Assembly (NCBI RefSeq): GCF_013450295.1
Contig: NZ_SKBR01000001.1
Coordinates: 1,492,001 to 1,556,000 of the forward strand
Source of the DNA: Streptomyces sp. AJS327
GTDB taxonomy: Bacteria; Actinomycetota; Actinomycetes; Streptomycetales; Streptomycetaceae
Reading direction: 5' to 3'
DNA: 64,000 nucleotides
Position numbers and translations under genes: made by a program. Under the pieces are notes generated by a model. It was not told the DNA's origin. It worked only from the letters and a program-made list of their open reading frames with translations, and ran no database searches. Shown here in pieces: positions 27,114 to 36,740 of this stretch. How positions within the stretch are numbered: position 1 is the stretch's first letter; every line of letters starts with the position of its first letter.

Positions 27114-27722
27114 GTGCTCCGTGTGGTGAACCGGGTGCTGCTGGGACTGACCGGCCTGCTGTCGCTGGCGGTGGGACTGGCCCTGCTGGCGGGCGGGTTC
27201 GAACTGCCCCACCGCTGGGGGCTGGGCCTGCCCTCGGACTGGCCGTGGGCGCGGGGCGGGGACGTGCCCCTCGCCGAGGGCGACCGCACGCGCTGGCGGG
27301 ACACGGGCTGGTGGTGGCCGGTGGTGATCGGGGTGCTCAGCGCCCTCGTCCTGCTCACCCTCTGGTGGGTGCTGGCCCAGGCCCGCCGCCGCAGGCTCGG
27401 CGAGGTGCTGATCGCCGCCCCCGAGGGGAGCGAGGAGGGGGTGGCCGGACTGCTGCGTGGCCGGGCCCTGGAGGACGCGCTCACCGCCGACGCCGAGGGC
27501 CAGCCGGGCGTCGAGCGCGCCCGGGTCACGCTGACCGGCCGGAGGACCGGGCCGCGCACCCGGATCGGGCTGCTGCTCGCCCCGCACGCCGAACCCGGCC
27601 CCGCCGTCCGTCAGCTGCACGGCGAGGCGCTGGAGCACGCCCGGTCGTCCATCGGGGTGGCCGCCCTCCCGGCCGAGGTCCGGCTGCGCTCCGCGCGGCA
27701 CCGCGCCCGCCGGGTCGTCTGA
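27114..27722 (+). CDS. amaP: Alkaline shock response membrane anchor protein AmaP
   Basis: 202 residues with two N-terminal membrane helices (VLLGLTGLLSLAVGLALLAGG and VVIGVLSALVLLTLWWVLA) separated by a loop rich in Trp, then a cytoplasmic Asp23-like domain (GVERARVTLTGRRTGPRTRIGLLLAPHAEPG). AmaP tethers Asp23 to the membrane in Gram-positive bacteria. The GTG at 27114 has GAGGAGGG about 5 nt upstream. Last gene of the operon, followed by a bidirectional terminator. Confidence 0.85.
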   Translation: MLRVVNRVLLGLTGLLSLAVGLALLAGGFELPHRWGLGLPSDWPWARGGDVPLAEGDRTRWRDTGWWWPVVIGVLSALVLLTLWWVLAQARRRRLGEVLIAAPEGSEEGVAGLLRGRALEDALTADAEGQPGVERARVTLTGRRTGPRTRIGLLLAPHAEPGPAVRQLHGEALEHARSSIGVAALPAEVRLRSARHRARRVV

Positions 27723-27738
27723 GGAGGACGGCCCAGGC

Positions 27739-27770
27739 GGCGGGCGCCGGGTGAACGGCCGGTGCCCGCC
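27739..27770. terminator. Bidirectional terminator between amaP and the SDR gene
   Basis: Arms GGCGGGCGCCGG and CCGGTGCCCGCC (one G-U pair) enclose GTGAACGG. It lies between convergent genes. Confidence 0.7.
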
Positions 27771-27777
27771 GGACGGT

Positions 27778-28545
27778 TCAGAAGCCGTGCCGGGCGCCCC
27801 CGTCGACCGGGAGCATCACGCCAGTCAGGTAGGAGGCGGCGGGGGAGAGCAGGAAGGCCGCCGTGCGGCCGAACTCCTCGGGGCTGCCGTAGCGGCGCAG
27901 CGGGATCGTCTCCGCGTTGCGCTTCCGGGCGGCGCTGCCGTCCGCGCCGTCGGCCAGCGAGTCGAGGTAGGCCAGCCGCTCGGTGCCGATGCGCCCCGGC
28001 AGCAGCCCGAGCACCCGGATCCCGCGCGGGCCCAGCTCGTTCGCGAGGGTCTTGGCGAAGCCCGCGAGGCCCGGGCGCAGCCCGTTGGAGATCCCCAGCC
28101 CGGGAACCGGCTCGTGCACCGAACTGGAGAGGACGAACCCGATCACCCCGCCCTCGGTCAGCTCGGCCGCGACGGCGCGTGCCATCCGGACGGCGCCCAG
28201 GAAGACGCTGTCGAAGGCCGACCGCCACTGCTCGTCGTCCACCTCCGTCACCGGGACACCGGCGGGCGGGCCACCCACGCTGACCAGCACGCCGTCGAGC
28301 CGTCCGAAGTGCGAGCGGGCCGCCTCGACGAGGCGAGCCGGGGCCGCCGGGTCCGCGTTGTCCGCTGCCACCCCCACGGCCCGGCCCTCGCCCAGCTCGG
28401 CGGCGGCGGCCTCGGCGGCCTCCGCGGAGCGCCCGGTGACGACCACCCGGGCGCCCTCCGCGACGAGCTGCTGGGCGCTGGCGAAACCGAGGCCGCGGGT
28501 GGCACCGGTGATGACGTACACGCGATCTGTCAGTCCGAGATCCAT
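27778..28545 (-). CDS. SDR family oxidoreductase lacking the canonical YxxxK
   Basis: 255 residues with a Rossmann NAD(P)-binding start (VYVITGATRGLGFASAQQL, TGxxxGxG) and the C-terminal SDR end (GSPEEFGRTAAFLLSPAASYLTGVMLPVDGGARHGF). The catalytic region reads VLSSSVHEPVPGLGISNGLRPGLAG, so the serine is kept but the usual Tyr-x-x-x-Lys is replaced by SNGLR. The NNAG motif is replaced by SVGGPP. It is a known-looking but non-canonical SDR group; activity uncertain. ATG at 28545. Confidence 0.86.
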   Translation of the reverse strand: MDLGLTDRVYVITGATRGLGFASAQQLVAEGARVVVTGRSAEAAEAAAAELGEGRAVGVAADNADPAAPARLVEAARSHFGRLDGVLVSVGGPPAGVPVTEVDDEQWRSAFDSVFLGAVRMARAVAAELTEGGVIGFVLSSSVHEPVPGLGISNGLRPGLAGFAKTLANELGPRGIRVLGLLPGRIGTERLAYLDSLADGADGSAARKRNAETIPLRRYGSPEEFGRTAAFLLSPAASYLTGVMLPVDGGARHGF

Positions 28546-28812
28546 GGGAGCAGTCTGCCTCCCGCCGCCCGGCACCCGGCCAGGGGGGACGTGGAAGACC
28601 CCCGGGAGCGGCCGGAGTTCGCGGAAGCGCGGCGGGGCGCGCGCCGGACAACCGGCGGTCCCGCGGACGCGACCCGGGTACCCCGGGCACTCCAGGTGCC
28701 CCCAGTGCCAGGGGCCCATGACCCCGCCGGACCCCACGGCCCCGACGTGTGCGAGGTGCCCCCGACGTCCCCGACGTCTCCCATGTCCCCGGCGGGCGCC
28801 CCGGCTCGGCGG

Positions 28813-29889
28813 TCAGTCGGCGGTGGCCGCCACGGGACCGCCGCCCGGGCGCCGTGCGGTGGCCGCCGGGGCGCCGCCCTCCGCCGCGCCCTCCGCCGTC
28901 TCGTCCGCCGTCCGCTCGGGGGCGTCAGCGGTGTCGCCCGGTTCCGGCTCGCCCCCGCCGTCAGTCGTAACGGCCGGGGAGGAGCCGTCCGGTCCGTCTG
29001 ATGGGTCCGGTCCGTCTGGTCCGTCCGGTCCGTCCGGGGTGGTCGTACCGTCCGGACCGCTTGCGCCGTCCGGGACGGCCGTGTCACCCGCGGGGCCCGC
29101 GCCGTCCGGTCCGTCCGCGCCGCCGTTGGCGCGTGCCGCCAGCCGGTCCGCGCGCTCCCGGCGCAGCAGGATGATCCACCCCACCGGAACGGCGGCGGTG
29201 AACAGCCACCACTGCACCGCGTAGGCCATGTGCGGGCCGATACCCGAGCTGTCCGGCTTCGGCAGCAGCTCGGGCTGGGTGCCCGCGGGCTTCGGGGAGG
29301 TGGCGGTCAGCTGGATGAAGCCGTGCAGCGCCGGACCGTCCAGCCGGGCGGCCTGCTGCCGACTGTTGATCAGCATCACCTGGCGGGGCGGCAGTCCCTT
29401 CCGGTCCTTGATGCCGCTGGCGGCGGTGGTCTCGTCCGGCATCAGCCGCCCGGTGACCCGCACCTCGCCGCGGGGTGGGGCGGGCACCTCGGGGTGCTGG
29501 GTGAGGTCGTTGTCCGCGTCCACCCAGCCCCGGTTGACGAGCAGCGCGTCCCCGTTGGCCAGCACCAGCGGGGTGACCACGAAGTAGCCGATGGACTGTT
29601 CGTCGGAGGCGGTGCGCTGCCGCACCACCACCTCGTGCTCCGCGTCGTACCGGCCGGTGGCCGTCACCGCGCGGAACTTGTCCTCCGTGCGCGGGCCCGC
29701 GTCGGTGCTGGTCAGCCGAGTGACGGGGACGGGTGGGGCGTCGAGGCTGGCCGCCACCCGGTCGTTGCGCTCGACCCGGTCCTCGTGCCGGTGCAGCTGC
29801 CAGAAGCCCAGCCGGATCGTCACCGGGATGAGCAGCAGCGCGACGAGCGTGAGCATCACCCATTGCCGGGACAGCAGGAAGCGGTACAC
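28813..29889 (-). CDS. SURF1 family protein with long repetitive C-terminal tail
   Basis: 358 residues. SURF1 proteins assist assembly of haem-copper cytochrome c oxidase in the membrane. Two membrane segments flank an extracytoplasmic domain: VMLTLVALLLIPVTIRLGFWQ at the N-terminus, and MAYAVQWWLFTAAVPVGWIILL near residues 222-243. NRGWVDAD and GRLMPDE are family segments. The last 110 residues are Asp-Gly-Pro repeats and acidic/Ala-rich. The start is GTG 29889 (VYRFLLSRQW), with TACCGT 8 nt before it; a GTG at 29922 is less likely. Confidence 0.88.
   Translation of the reverse strand: MYRFLLSRQWVMLTLVALLLIPVTIRLGFWQLHRHEDRVERNDRVAASLDAPPVPVTRLTSTDAGPRTEDKFRAVTATGRYDAEHEVVVRQRTASDEQSIGYFVVTPLVLANGDALLVNRGWVDADNDLTQHPEVPAPPRGEVRVTGRLMPDETTAASGIKDRKGLPPRQVMLINSRQQAARLDGPALHGFIQLTATSPKPAGTQPELLPKPDSSGIGPHMAYAVQWWLFTAAVPVGWIILLRRERADRLAARANGGADGPDGAGPAGDTAVPDGASGPDGTTTPDGPDGPDGPDPSDGPDGSSPAVTTDGGGEPEPGDTADAPERTADETAEGAAEGGAPAATARRPGGGPVAATAD
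28985..29043. repeat. 9-bp degenerate repeats encoding (Asp-Gly-Pro)n in SURF1
   Basis: Imperfect tandem copies of GGTCCGTCT / GGTCCGTCC on the plus strand, in frame with the minus-strand SURF1 tail, where they encode Asp-Gly-Pro triplets. Length is likely to vary between strains. Confidence 0.7.
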
Positions 29890-29992
29890 GCCTCCCGACG
29901 GTACCCGGCGGGGCCGCGCCACCCGCCGCCGGGGCGGGCCCGAGGCGGCGGACCGGGCCGTCCCGCCCGAACGCCCCTCCGCGCGCCCGGCC

Positions 29993-31039
29993 TCAGCGCG
30001 CGGAGGCCGGGGCCACGTCCCGCAGGAGCTGGCTGAAGGCGGCCTCGTCGATCACCGGTGTGCCGAAGGAGTGGGCCTTGGCCACCTTGGCGGCGGGGGA
30101 CTGGGGGTCGTTGCTCACCACCAGGCTGGTGAGGCGGGAGACGCTGGTCGCGATGTGCAGTCCGGCCTCGATCGCCCGGTCCTCCAGCAGTTCCCGGTCG
30201 ACGGAGGTGTCGCCGGAGATGGCCACGCGCATCCCCTGGACCAGGCGGCCGCCCGGCTCGTAACGGCCCGGGTTGGGGTAGGGGCAGGCGGGCCGTCTGC
30301 GGGAGGGCCGCCAGCTGTTCGCGTACGGACGCTGCCCCCGGCCGTCCGCCGGTTGCCCGGTGCCGGGCAGGACGGAGTCCGACCACTCGGCGAGGGACTG
30401 ACAGGCGTGCAGCGGCAGCCGGGCCGCGCGTTGGGCCGCGAGGTGCAGGCTCGGCCGGAACGACTCGGCCAGCACCCGGGCGTCGTCCAGGGCGTGGTGG
30501 GCCTGGCGCTGGACCACGCCGTAGTGCGCGGCGAGCGACTCCAGCTTGTGGTTCGGCAGCGGCAGCGCGAGTTCCTTCGCCAGCGCGATGGTGCACAGCC
30601 GCTGGCGCACGGGGGCCTCGCGCTCGGCGCGGGCGTACTCCCGGGCGATCATCGACCAGTCGAAGAGGGCGTTGTGGGCGACCAGGACCCGGTCCGCGAG
30701 CCGTTCCGCGAAGGCGTCCGCGATCTCGGCGAAGAGCGGGGCGTCCGCCAGGGCCTCGGAGGTCAGCCCGTGGATCCACACCGGGCCGGGGTCACGCTGC
30801 GGGTTGACGGGGGAGTACCAGTGATCCTGGACGTTCCCCCGGGCGTCGAGCTGGTAGACGGCGGCCGAGACGATGCGGTCGTCCCGCCGGAGACCGGTGG
30901 TCTCGACGTCCACGACCGCGTAGCCGCTGGGGTATTGGGCGGGCCAGCGGGCCGCCTCGGTCTCCGCCGCGGCGGGTTGCGAGGGCAGGCGAGCCGCGCC
31001 GGCCGTCTCTTCCGGGAGCGCCGTCTGGTCTTCGAGCAT
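29993..31039 (-). CDS. DEDDh 3'-5' exonuclease with C-terminal BRCT domain
   Basis: 348 residues. The N-terminal exonuclease domain is similar to DNA polymerase III epsilon: YAVVDVETTGL (DxE, ExoI), VLVAHNALFDWSMIA (ExoII) and HHALDDARVLAE (HxAxxD, ExoIII). After a basic linker, a BRCT domain covers roughly residues 258-340 (GMRVAISGDTSVDRELLEDRAIEAG, then TSLVVSNDPQSPAAKVAKAHSFGTPVIDEAAF), probably for binding a partner in DNA repair. ATG at 31039. Confidence 0.88.
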   Translation of the reverse strand: MLEDQTALPEETAGAARLPSQPAAAETEAARWPAQYPSGYAVVDVETTGLRRDDRIVSAAVYQLDARGNVQDHWYSPVNPQRDPGPVWIHGLTSEALADAPLFAEIADAFAERLADRVLVAHNALFDWSMIAREYARAEREAPVRQRLCTIALAKELALPLPNHKLESLAAHYGVVQRQAHHALDDARVLAESFRPSLHLAAQRAARLPLHACQSLAEWSDSVLPGTGQPADGRGQRPYANSWRPSRRRPACPYPNPGRYEPGGRLVQGMRVAISGDTSVDRELLEDRAIEAGLHIATSVSRLTSLVVSNDPQSPAAKVAKAHSFGTPVIDEAAFSQLLRDVAPASAR

Positions 31040-31047
31040 GGTCCCAG

Positions 31048-31053
31048 AGAATA
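31048..31053 (-). promoter_or_regulatory. -10 box of the exonuclease gene
   Basis: TATTCT on the minus strand lies 8 nt before the ATG (CTGGGACC between), giving a leaderless mRNA or one with a 1-2 nt leader. Confidence 0.5.
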
Positions 31054-31368
31054 CGGGTCCCGACTGACACCGTGGGCCCCCTCCCGGCCCGCCCCACCCC
31101 GGACATCCGGGGGGCCGCCCTCCGGGCCCAGGGCCCCACGCGCGGGCGCGCGCCCGGAAACTGAGGGGTCGTCGGTTACGTGCCTCCCCCGCGCCAGCCC
31201 CCGGGGTGGCCGACGGTGCGGAGTGCGGCACCGCTCCGGACGGATCGTGGGGGAGCCCGGACCGGAGCGCCGACGGGCCCGGGATGTGGAGGGACGGCGG
31301 CGGGGTGCGGGCGGTGATCACTTCTTACTTGCAGGTAACACCCTCTGGTAAGCACGTGGTTTCCGGTC

Positions 31369-31374
31369 TACCGT
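31369..31374 (+). promoter_or_regulatory. -10 box of leaderless sterol desaturase-like gene
   Basis: TACCGT, then 6 nt (GCCGAT), then the ATG at 31381, with no ribosome-binding site. Confidence 0.6.
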
Positions 31375-31380
31375 GCCGAT

Positions 31381-32337
<957 letters not shown>

Positions 32338-32702
32338 CCCGGCTGGCCCGGCCCGTCCGGGCGAACCCGGGCACCCGTCACGGAGACTCAACTCAACGCG
32401 GCGCGGCGGCGGTTGCCCCGGGCAACCACGGCCGTCCTCCGGCTGCCTCCGGTCCGTCTCTTCCCCCCCCGTCTCCGGCCTGACGGCTCCGGCCGCTCCC
32501 GTCGCCAGCCGTTCGTCTCACCGGCCGCTCCCGTCGGTCGCCGCGCCCGGTCCTGAGCGGCCGTCGGGCGTGCGGGAGGCGTCGGCCCGGCGGGCGCGCG
32601 CACGAAGGCGGGGTGCCGGATCGCGGACGATCCGACACCCCGCCGGGCGTCACCGCCGGTGCCCCGGGCCGCCGTCAACGACGGCACGGAGCGAGCGGAA
32701 CG
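32338..32702. other. Convergent intergenic region
   Basis: 365 nt between the sterol desaturase-like gene and the protease gene. Apart from the terminator at 32607-32644 no gene or motif stands out. Confidence 0.6.
32607..32644 (-). terminator. Terminator of the S8 protease gene
   Basis: 16-nt arms GGCGGGGTGCCGGATC and GATCCGACACCCCGCC, with one mismatch, enclose GCGGAC. It lies 58 nt past the protease stop. Confidence 0.75.
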
Positions 32703-34262
32703 TTACTTCGAGACGGCCTTCAACGCGTCCACGATGCCGTGACCGTAGAAGCTGTTGTCCCGGTCGGTGCCGGTGCACTCGGCCGCGTAGGTGCCCTCGC
32801 CGTCCGGGTCGTAGTCCGTCGGGCAGGCCACGCTCTTCGACTGGGCCTTGAGCATCCAGTTGATGTCCTGCGGCGTGGCCTTCGGGTTCTGGCTCTTCAG
32901 CAGCGCGGCGACACCGGCGACGTTCGGTCCGGCCATCGACGTGCCCTGGAGGTAGGCGTAGTCCCCGTCGGGCATGGTGGAGAGCACCCCGCCGTTCTTG
33001 GCCGGGGCGTCCGGCGTCTGGTAGCGGGTGTCGCCACCGGGGCCGGCCACGTCGATCTCACCCAGGCCGTGGTTCGAGTAGAACGACTTGAGGTTCTTCT
33101 CGGGCCCGGTCGCGGAGACCGAGGTGACTCCGTCCAGCTGAGTCGGCATGTCGACACAGTTCTCGGTGTCGACGGTGCGCGTCACCGGCTCGCTGTCGTT
33201 CGGGCTGGATTCGTCGGTGATCTCCTCGGCGGCGAGGTCCTGGTTGTCGTTGCCCGCCGAGGTGATGTGCGCGGTGCCCTTGTCGCGTGCGTAGGTCATC
33301 GCGCGGCTCACCGAGTCGACCAGCGCCTTCTGGTCCGCGTCATCGCGGCAGGCGTACAGCCAGGGGTCGACGTAGTAGCTGTTGTTGGTGATGTCCACGT
33401 CGTTCTCGGCCGCGAAGACCATCGCGCAGACGACGGCCTCGGCGAAGAACAGCGAGGTGTCGGGCTCGCTCACCTTGATGGACGAGACCTTGACACCCGG
33501 CGCGGTGCCCGCGACGCCGACGCCGTTGCGCGGCGCGGCCACGATCCCCGCGACGTGGGTGCCGTGGTAGTCCTCGGCGGTGTAGGGGCGCCAGGCGCCC
33601 TTCGAGGTGTCCGCCTTGCCGCCGACACAGTTCGCCGACTGCTTGCTGGCGAAGTTGGCCTTGAGGTCCGGGTGGGTGTCGTCGACGCCGGTGTCGATGA
33701 CACCGACCGTCACCTTGCCGCTGCCACCGCTGATCTCGCTGGCCTTGTCCGCCTTTATCGCCCGCTTGTCCCACTGGAGGGACTCCAGCGGCTCCTCGCC
33801 CTTGGCCTTGGCGTTGGCGGCCGCCGACGCCTTGGGAGCCTTCACGTACTCGGGCTTGCCGATGTCCGTGGAGGCCGCCGGAGTCAGCGGAGCCGTCCGG
33901 GTGGCACCGGCCGAGTCCACTCCGTCCACCGCGCGGAGGGTCTTGCCGAAGTCCGGATTGGCCGAATGGGCGACGATGACACCGATCTGGTCGTACGTCT
34001 CGACGACACTGCCGTCGGCGGAGGCGATCTCCTTCTCCACCCGCTTGACGGTGTCCGAGTCCGTCTCGGTGTTCACCACGTAGCTGAAGGTGTCGGCGGC
34101 CTTCGGCGCCGACGGGGAGTCCTGAGCCGTGGCCACGGCGGCCCCGGCCAGGCCGAGTGAGGCGGTCAGTGCCAGCCCCAGCGGCATCGCGAGCGCGCGG
34201 CGGCGTCTCGCGGGCCGTGCGGACCCCGTGGGTCCGGAAAATCTGGAAGGTCTGGGAACCAT
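32703..34262 (-). CDS. Secreted S8 family serine protease (subtilisin-like)
   Basis: 519 residues. A signal peptide is clear: basic PARRRRALAMP, then hydrophobic LGLALTASLGLAGAAVATAQ. A propeptide (inhibitor I9-like, YVVNTETDSDTVKRVEKEI) follows. The catalytic triad is Asp in VGVIDTGVDDTHPDL, His in YHGTHVAGIVAA and Ser in QGTSMAGPNVAGVAALL, with the oxyanion Asn in ITSAGNDNQD. GGAG 5 nt before the ATG fits. It should degrade extracellular protein. The C-terminus has two Cys (SVACPTDYD, YAAECTG) that may form a disulfide. Confidence 0.93.
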   Translation of the reverse strand: MVPRPSRFSGPTGSARPARRRRALAMPLGLALTASLGLAGAAVATAQDSPSAPKAADTFSYVVNTETDSDTVKRVEKEIASADGSVVETYDQIGVIVAHSANPDFGKTLRAVDGVDSAGATRTAPLTPAASTDIGKPEYVKAPKASAAANAKAKGEEPLESLQWDKRAIKADKASEISGGSGKVTVGVIDTGVDDTHPDLKANFASKQSANCVGGKADTSKGAWRPYTAEDYHGTHVAGIVAAPRNGVGVAGTAPGVKVSSIKVSEPDTSLFFAEAVVCAMVFAAENDVDITNNSYYVDPWLYACRDDADQKALVDSVSRAMTYARDKGTAHITSAGNDNQDLAAEEITDESSPNDSEPVTRTVDTENCVDMPTQLDGVTSVSATGPEKNLKSFYSNHGLGEIDVAGPGGDTRYQTPDAPAKNGGVLSTMPDGDYAYLQGTSMAGPNVAGVAALLKSQNPKATPQDINWMLKAQSKSVACPTDYDPDGEGTYAAECTGTDRDNSFYGHGIVDALKAVSK

Positions 34263-34449
34263 GTGGTCTCCGAGTCTCGTGTGCAGTTGTCCGCTGAGCG
34301 GTACTCAGGCGCACATCCGTACGTCAAGTGTGCGGCTGAGGTGCGCTCAGACGAGCGAAGCTATCGCCGTGTACTGCGGGCGAGCAATGGATACCGAAAG
34401 AAAGTGCGACTGCTATCGGGGCGTGACAAGCCCGTGACCTTTGGGATTC

Positions 34450-34469
34450 AACAACCGACCCCTGTTGTT
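34450..34469 (+). promoter_or_regulatory. Inverted repeat upstream of the symporter operon
   Basis: AACAAC and GTTGTT are separated by 8 nt, about 20 nt upstream of a TACGAT box near 34488. It is a possible operator. Confidence 0.35.
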
Positions 34470-34561
34470 CCGCCGAGCGTGGATCTACGATGCGCGCACC
34501 GCACGACCAGGGAGACGTCCGTCACACCGTCCCCCATCGTCACGTTCTGTCTGGAGTCACT

Positions 34562-34918
34562 GTGGACACCCCACCGGAGCACGAGAATTCCGGTCCCCAG
34601 GAAAACGGGGACACCCGGGACTACGTGCAGGTACAACAGAGCCCGGAGTTCACCGAACTCCGCCGCTCCTACCGTTCGTTCGCGTTTCCCCTGACCTTCG
34701 CGTTCATCGCGTGGTACCTGCTGTACGTCCTGCTGTCCAACTACGCGGGCGGGTTCATGGCGACGAAGGTCGTCGGGAACATCAACGTCGCCTTCGTGCT
34801 GGGGCTGGCGCAGTTCGTCACCACGTTCCTGATCGCCTGGTGGTACTCGCGGCATGCCGCGACCAAGCTCGACCCCAAGGCCGAAGCCATCAAGACCCGC
34901 CTGGAGGCGGACGCATGA
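34562..34918 (+). CDS. DUF485 membrane protein, partner of the acetate symporter
   Basis: 118 residues from GTG 34562 (GGAG about 6 nt upstream). Two membrane helices (FPLTFAFIAWYLLYVLLSNYA and NVAFVLGLAQFVTTFLIAWWY) and the motif SPEFTELRRSYRSFAFP are typical of DUF485. Such proteins are encoded immediately before ActP-type symporters; here its stop overlaps the symporter start (ATGA). Confidence 0.9.
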   Translation: MDTPPEHENSGPQENGDTRDYVQVQQSPEFTELRRSYRSFAFPLTFAFIAWYLLYVLLSNYAGGFMATKVVGNINVAFVLGLAQFVTTFLIAWWYSRHAATKLDPKAEAIKTRLEADA

Positions 34919-36540
34919 GCCTCACGTACCAACTCGCCGCCGGAGGGGCGAGCGAGCACCGTCCGCTGATCGTGACGCTGTTCTCGCTGTTCGTGGTCGC
35001 GACCCTGGCCATCACCGTGTGGGCGGGCCGACGCACCAAGGACGCCGCCGACTTCTACGCCGGTGGCCGCCAGTTCACCGGTTTCCAGAACGGGTTGGCG
35101 ATCTCGGGTGACTACATGTCAGCCGCCTCCTTCCTCGGAATCGCCGGCGCCATCGCGCTGTTCGGCTACGACGGCTTCCTGTACTCCATCGGCTTCCTGG
35201 TGGCCTGGCTCGTCGCGCTGCTGCTCGTCGCGGAGCCGCTGCGGAACTCCGGCCGGTACACGATGGGTGACGTGCTCGCCTACCGGATGCGGCAGCGTCC
35301 CGTCCGGACGGCCGCCGGGGTCTCCACCATCACCGTCTCGATCTTCTACCTGCTGGCCCAGATGGTCGGCGCCGGCGCCCTCGTCGCCCTCCTGCTCGGC
35401 ATCACCGGCGACCTGGGCAAGAACCTCATCGTGGTGTTCGTCGGGATCGTGATGATCCTGTACGTCACGATCGGTGGGATGAAGGGCACCACCTGGGTGC
35501 AGATGGTGAAGGCGGTGCTGCTGATCGGCGGCACGCTCGTCATCACCTTCCTGGTGTTCCACAAGTTCAACTACAACCTGTCCACCCTGCTCGGCGCGGC
35601 GGCGGACAACAGCGGCAAGGGCGCGGCCTTCCTCGAACCGGGGCTGAAGTACGGGCTGACGACCACCTCGAAGATCGACTTCATCTCGCTGGGGATCGCG
35701 CTGGTGCTCGGCACCGCCGGACTGCCGCACATCCTCATCCGCTTCTACACCGTGCCCACGGCCAAGGCCGCCCGGAAGTCGGTGAACTGGGCGATCGGCA
35801 TCATCGGTGTCTTCTACCTGATGACCATCGCGCTCGGCTTCGGCGCCGCCGCGCTGCTCTCCAACAAGGAGATCACCGACGCGGACAAGGCGGGCAACAC
35901 CGCGGCGCCACTGCTGGCTCAGGAGATCGGCGGCGGGGCGGACTCGACCGGAGGCGCGATCCTGCTCGCGATGATCTCGGCGGTCGCCTTCGCCACCATC
36001 CTCGCGGTGGTCGCCGGGCTCACCCTCGCCTCGTCCTCGTCCTTCGCGCACGACCTGTACGCCAACGTCATCCGCAAGGGCAAGGCGACGGAGCAGGAGG
36101 AGGTCCGGGCCGCGCGCATCTCGGCCGTGATCATCGGCATGGTGGCCATCGGACTCGGCACCCTGGCGGGCAACCTCAACGTCGCCGGGCTGGTGGCGCT
36201 CGCCTTCGCGGTGGCCGCCTCCGCCAACCTCCCGACCCTGGTCTACAGCCTCTTCTGGAAGCGGTTCACGACCCAGGGGGCCCTCTGGTCGATCTACGGC
36301 GGACTGATCTCCGCCGTGGGCCTGGTGATCTTCTCGCCCGTGGTCTCGGGCAAGGAGACCTCGATGATCCCGGACGCGGACTTCGCCTGGTTCCCGCTGG
36401 AGAACCCGGGCCTCATCTCCATCCCGGTCGGCTTCCTGCTCGGCTGGATCGGCGCCCTGCTGACGAAGGACGAGGGAGCCGGTGGCAAGAAGTACGCCGA
36501 GCTGGAGGTCCGCTCCATGACCGGCACCGGCGCCCACTGA
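34915..36540 (+). CDS. actP: Cation/acetate symporter, solute:sodium symporter family
   Basis: 541 residues, about thirteen transmembrane segments. SSS-family features: ITVWAGRRTKDAADFYAGGRQFTGFQNGLAISGDYMSAASFLG across several segments, and GLPHILIRFYTVPTAKAARKS. It imports acetate or a similar short monocarboxylate with Na+ or H+. It forms an operon with the DUF485 gene. The exact substrate is inferred from family and partner. Confidence 0.88.
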   Translation: MSLTYQLAAGGASEHRPLIVTLFSLFVVATLAITVWAGRRTKDAADFYAGGRQFTGFQNGLAISGDYMSAASFLGIAGAIALFGYDGFLYSIGFLVAWLVALLLVAEPLRNSGRYTMGDVLAYRMRQRPVRTAAGVSTITVSIFYLLAQMVGAGALVALLLGITGDLGKNLIVVFVGIVMILYVTIGGMKGTTWVQMVKAVLLIGGTLVITFLVFHKFNYNLSTLLGAAADNSGKGAAFLEPGLKYGLTTTSKIDFISLGIALVLGTAGLPHILIRFYTVPTAKAARKSVNWAIGIIGVFYLMTIALGFGAAALLSNKEITDADKAGNTAAPLLAQEIGGGADSTGGAILLAMISAVAFATILAVVAGLTLASSSSFAHDLYANVIRKGKATEQEEVRAARISAVIIGMVAIGLGTLAGNLNVAGLVALAFAVAASANLPTLVYSLFWKRFTTQGALWSIYGGLISAVGLVIFSPVVSGKETSMIPDADFAWFPLENPGLISIPVGFLLGWIGALLTKDEGAGGKKYAELEVRSMTGTGAH

Positions 36541-36740
36541 CGCCACCCGGCGCCGCCCCCGCACACGCGCGGAGGCGGCGCCGCGGCCGCCGCGACCCCC
36601 GGGAACCGGCCGCCACCACCCCCTCACCTGCGGATCGGCACCGGCGCCCGGCACCGGCCGGAGGCCCACCGCCGTACCCGAACCGCCGACCCTCACGTAC
36701 GCTGCCAAGCAGTTCCAGCAACCGTGGGAGGGCCGCAGCC

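Larger units (their letters stand above)
31040..31380. other. Divergent control region, exonuclease / sterol desaturase-like
   Basis: 341 nt. Both flanking genes have -10 boxes close to their start codons. About 40-60 nt before the plus-strand gene, GGTAA is repeated directly with 10 nt between (AGGTAACACC, then TGGTAAGCAC). No gene is visible. Confidence 0.45.
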
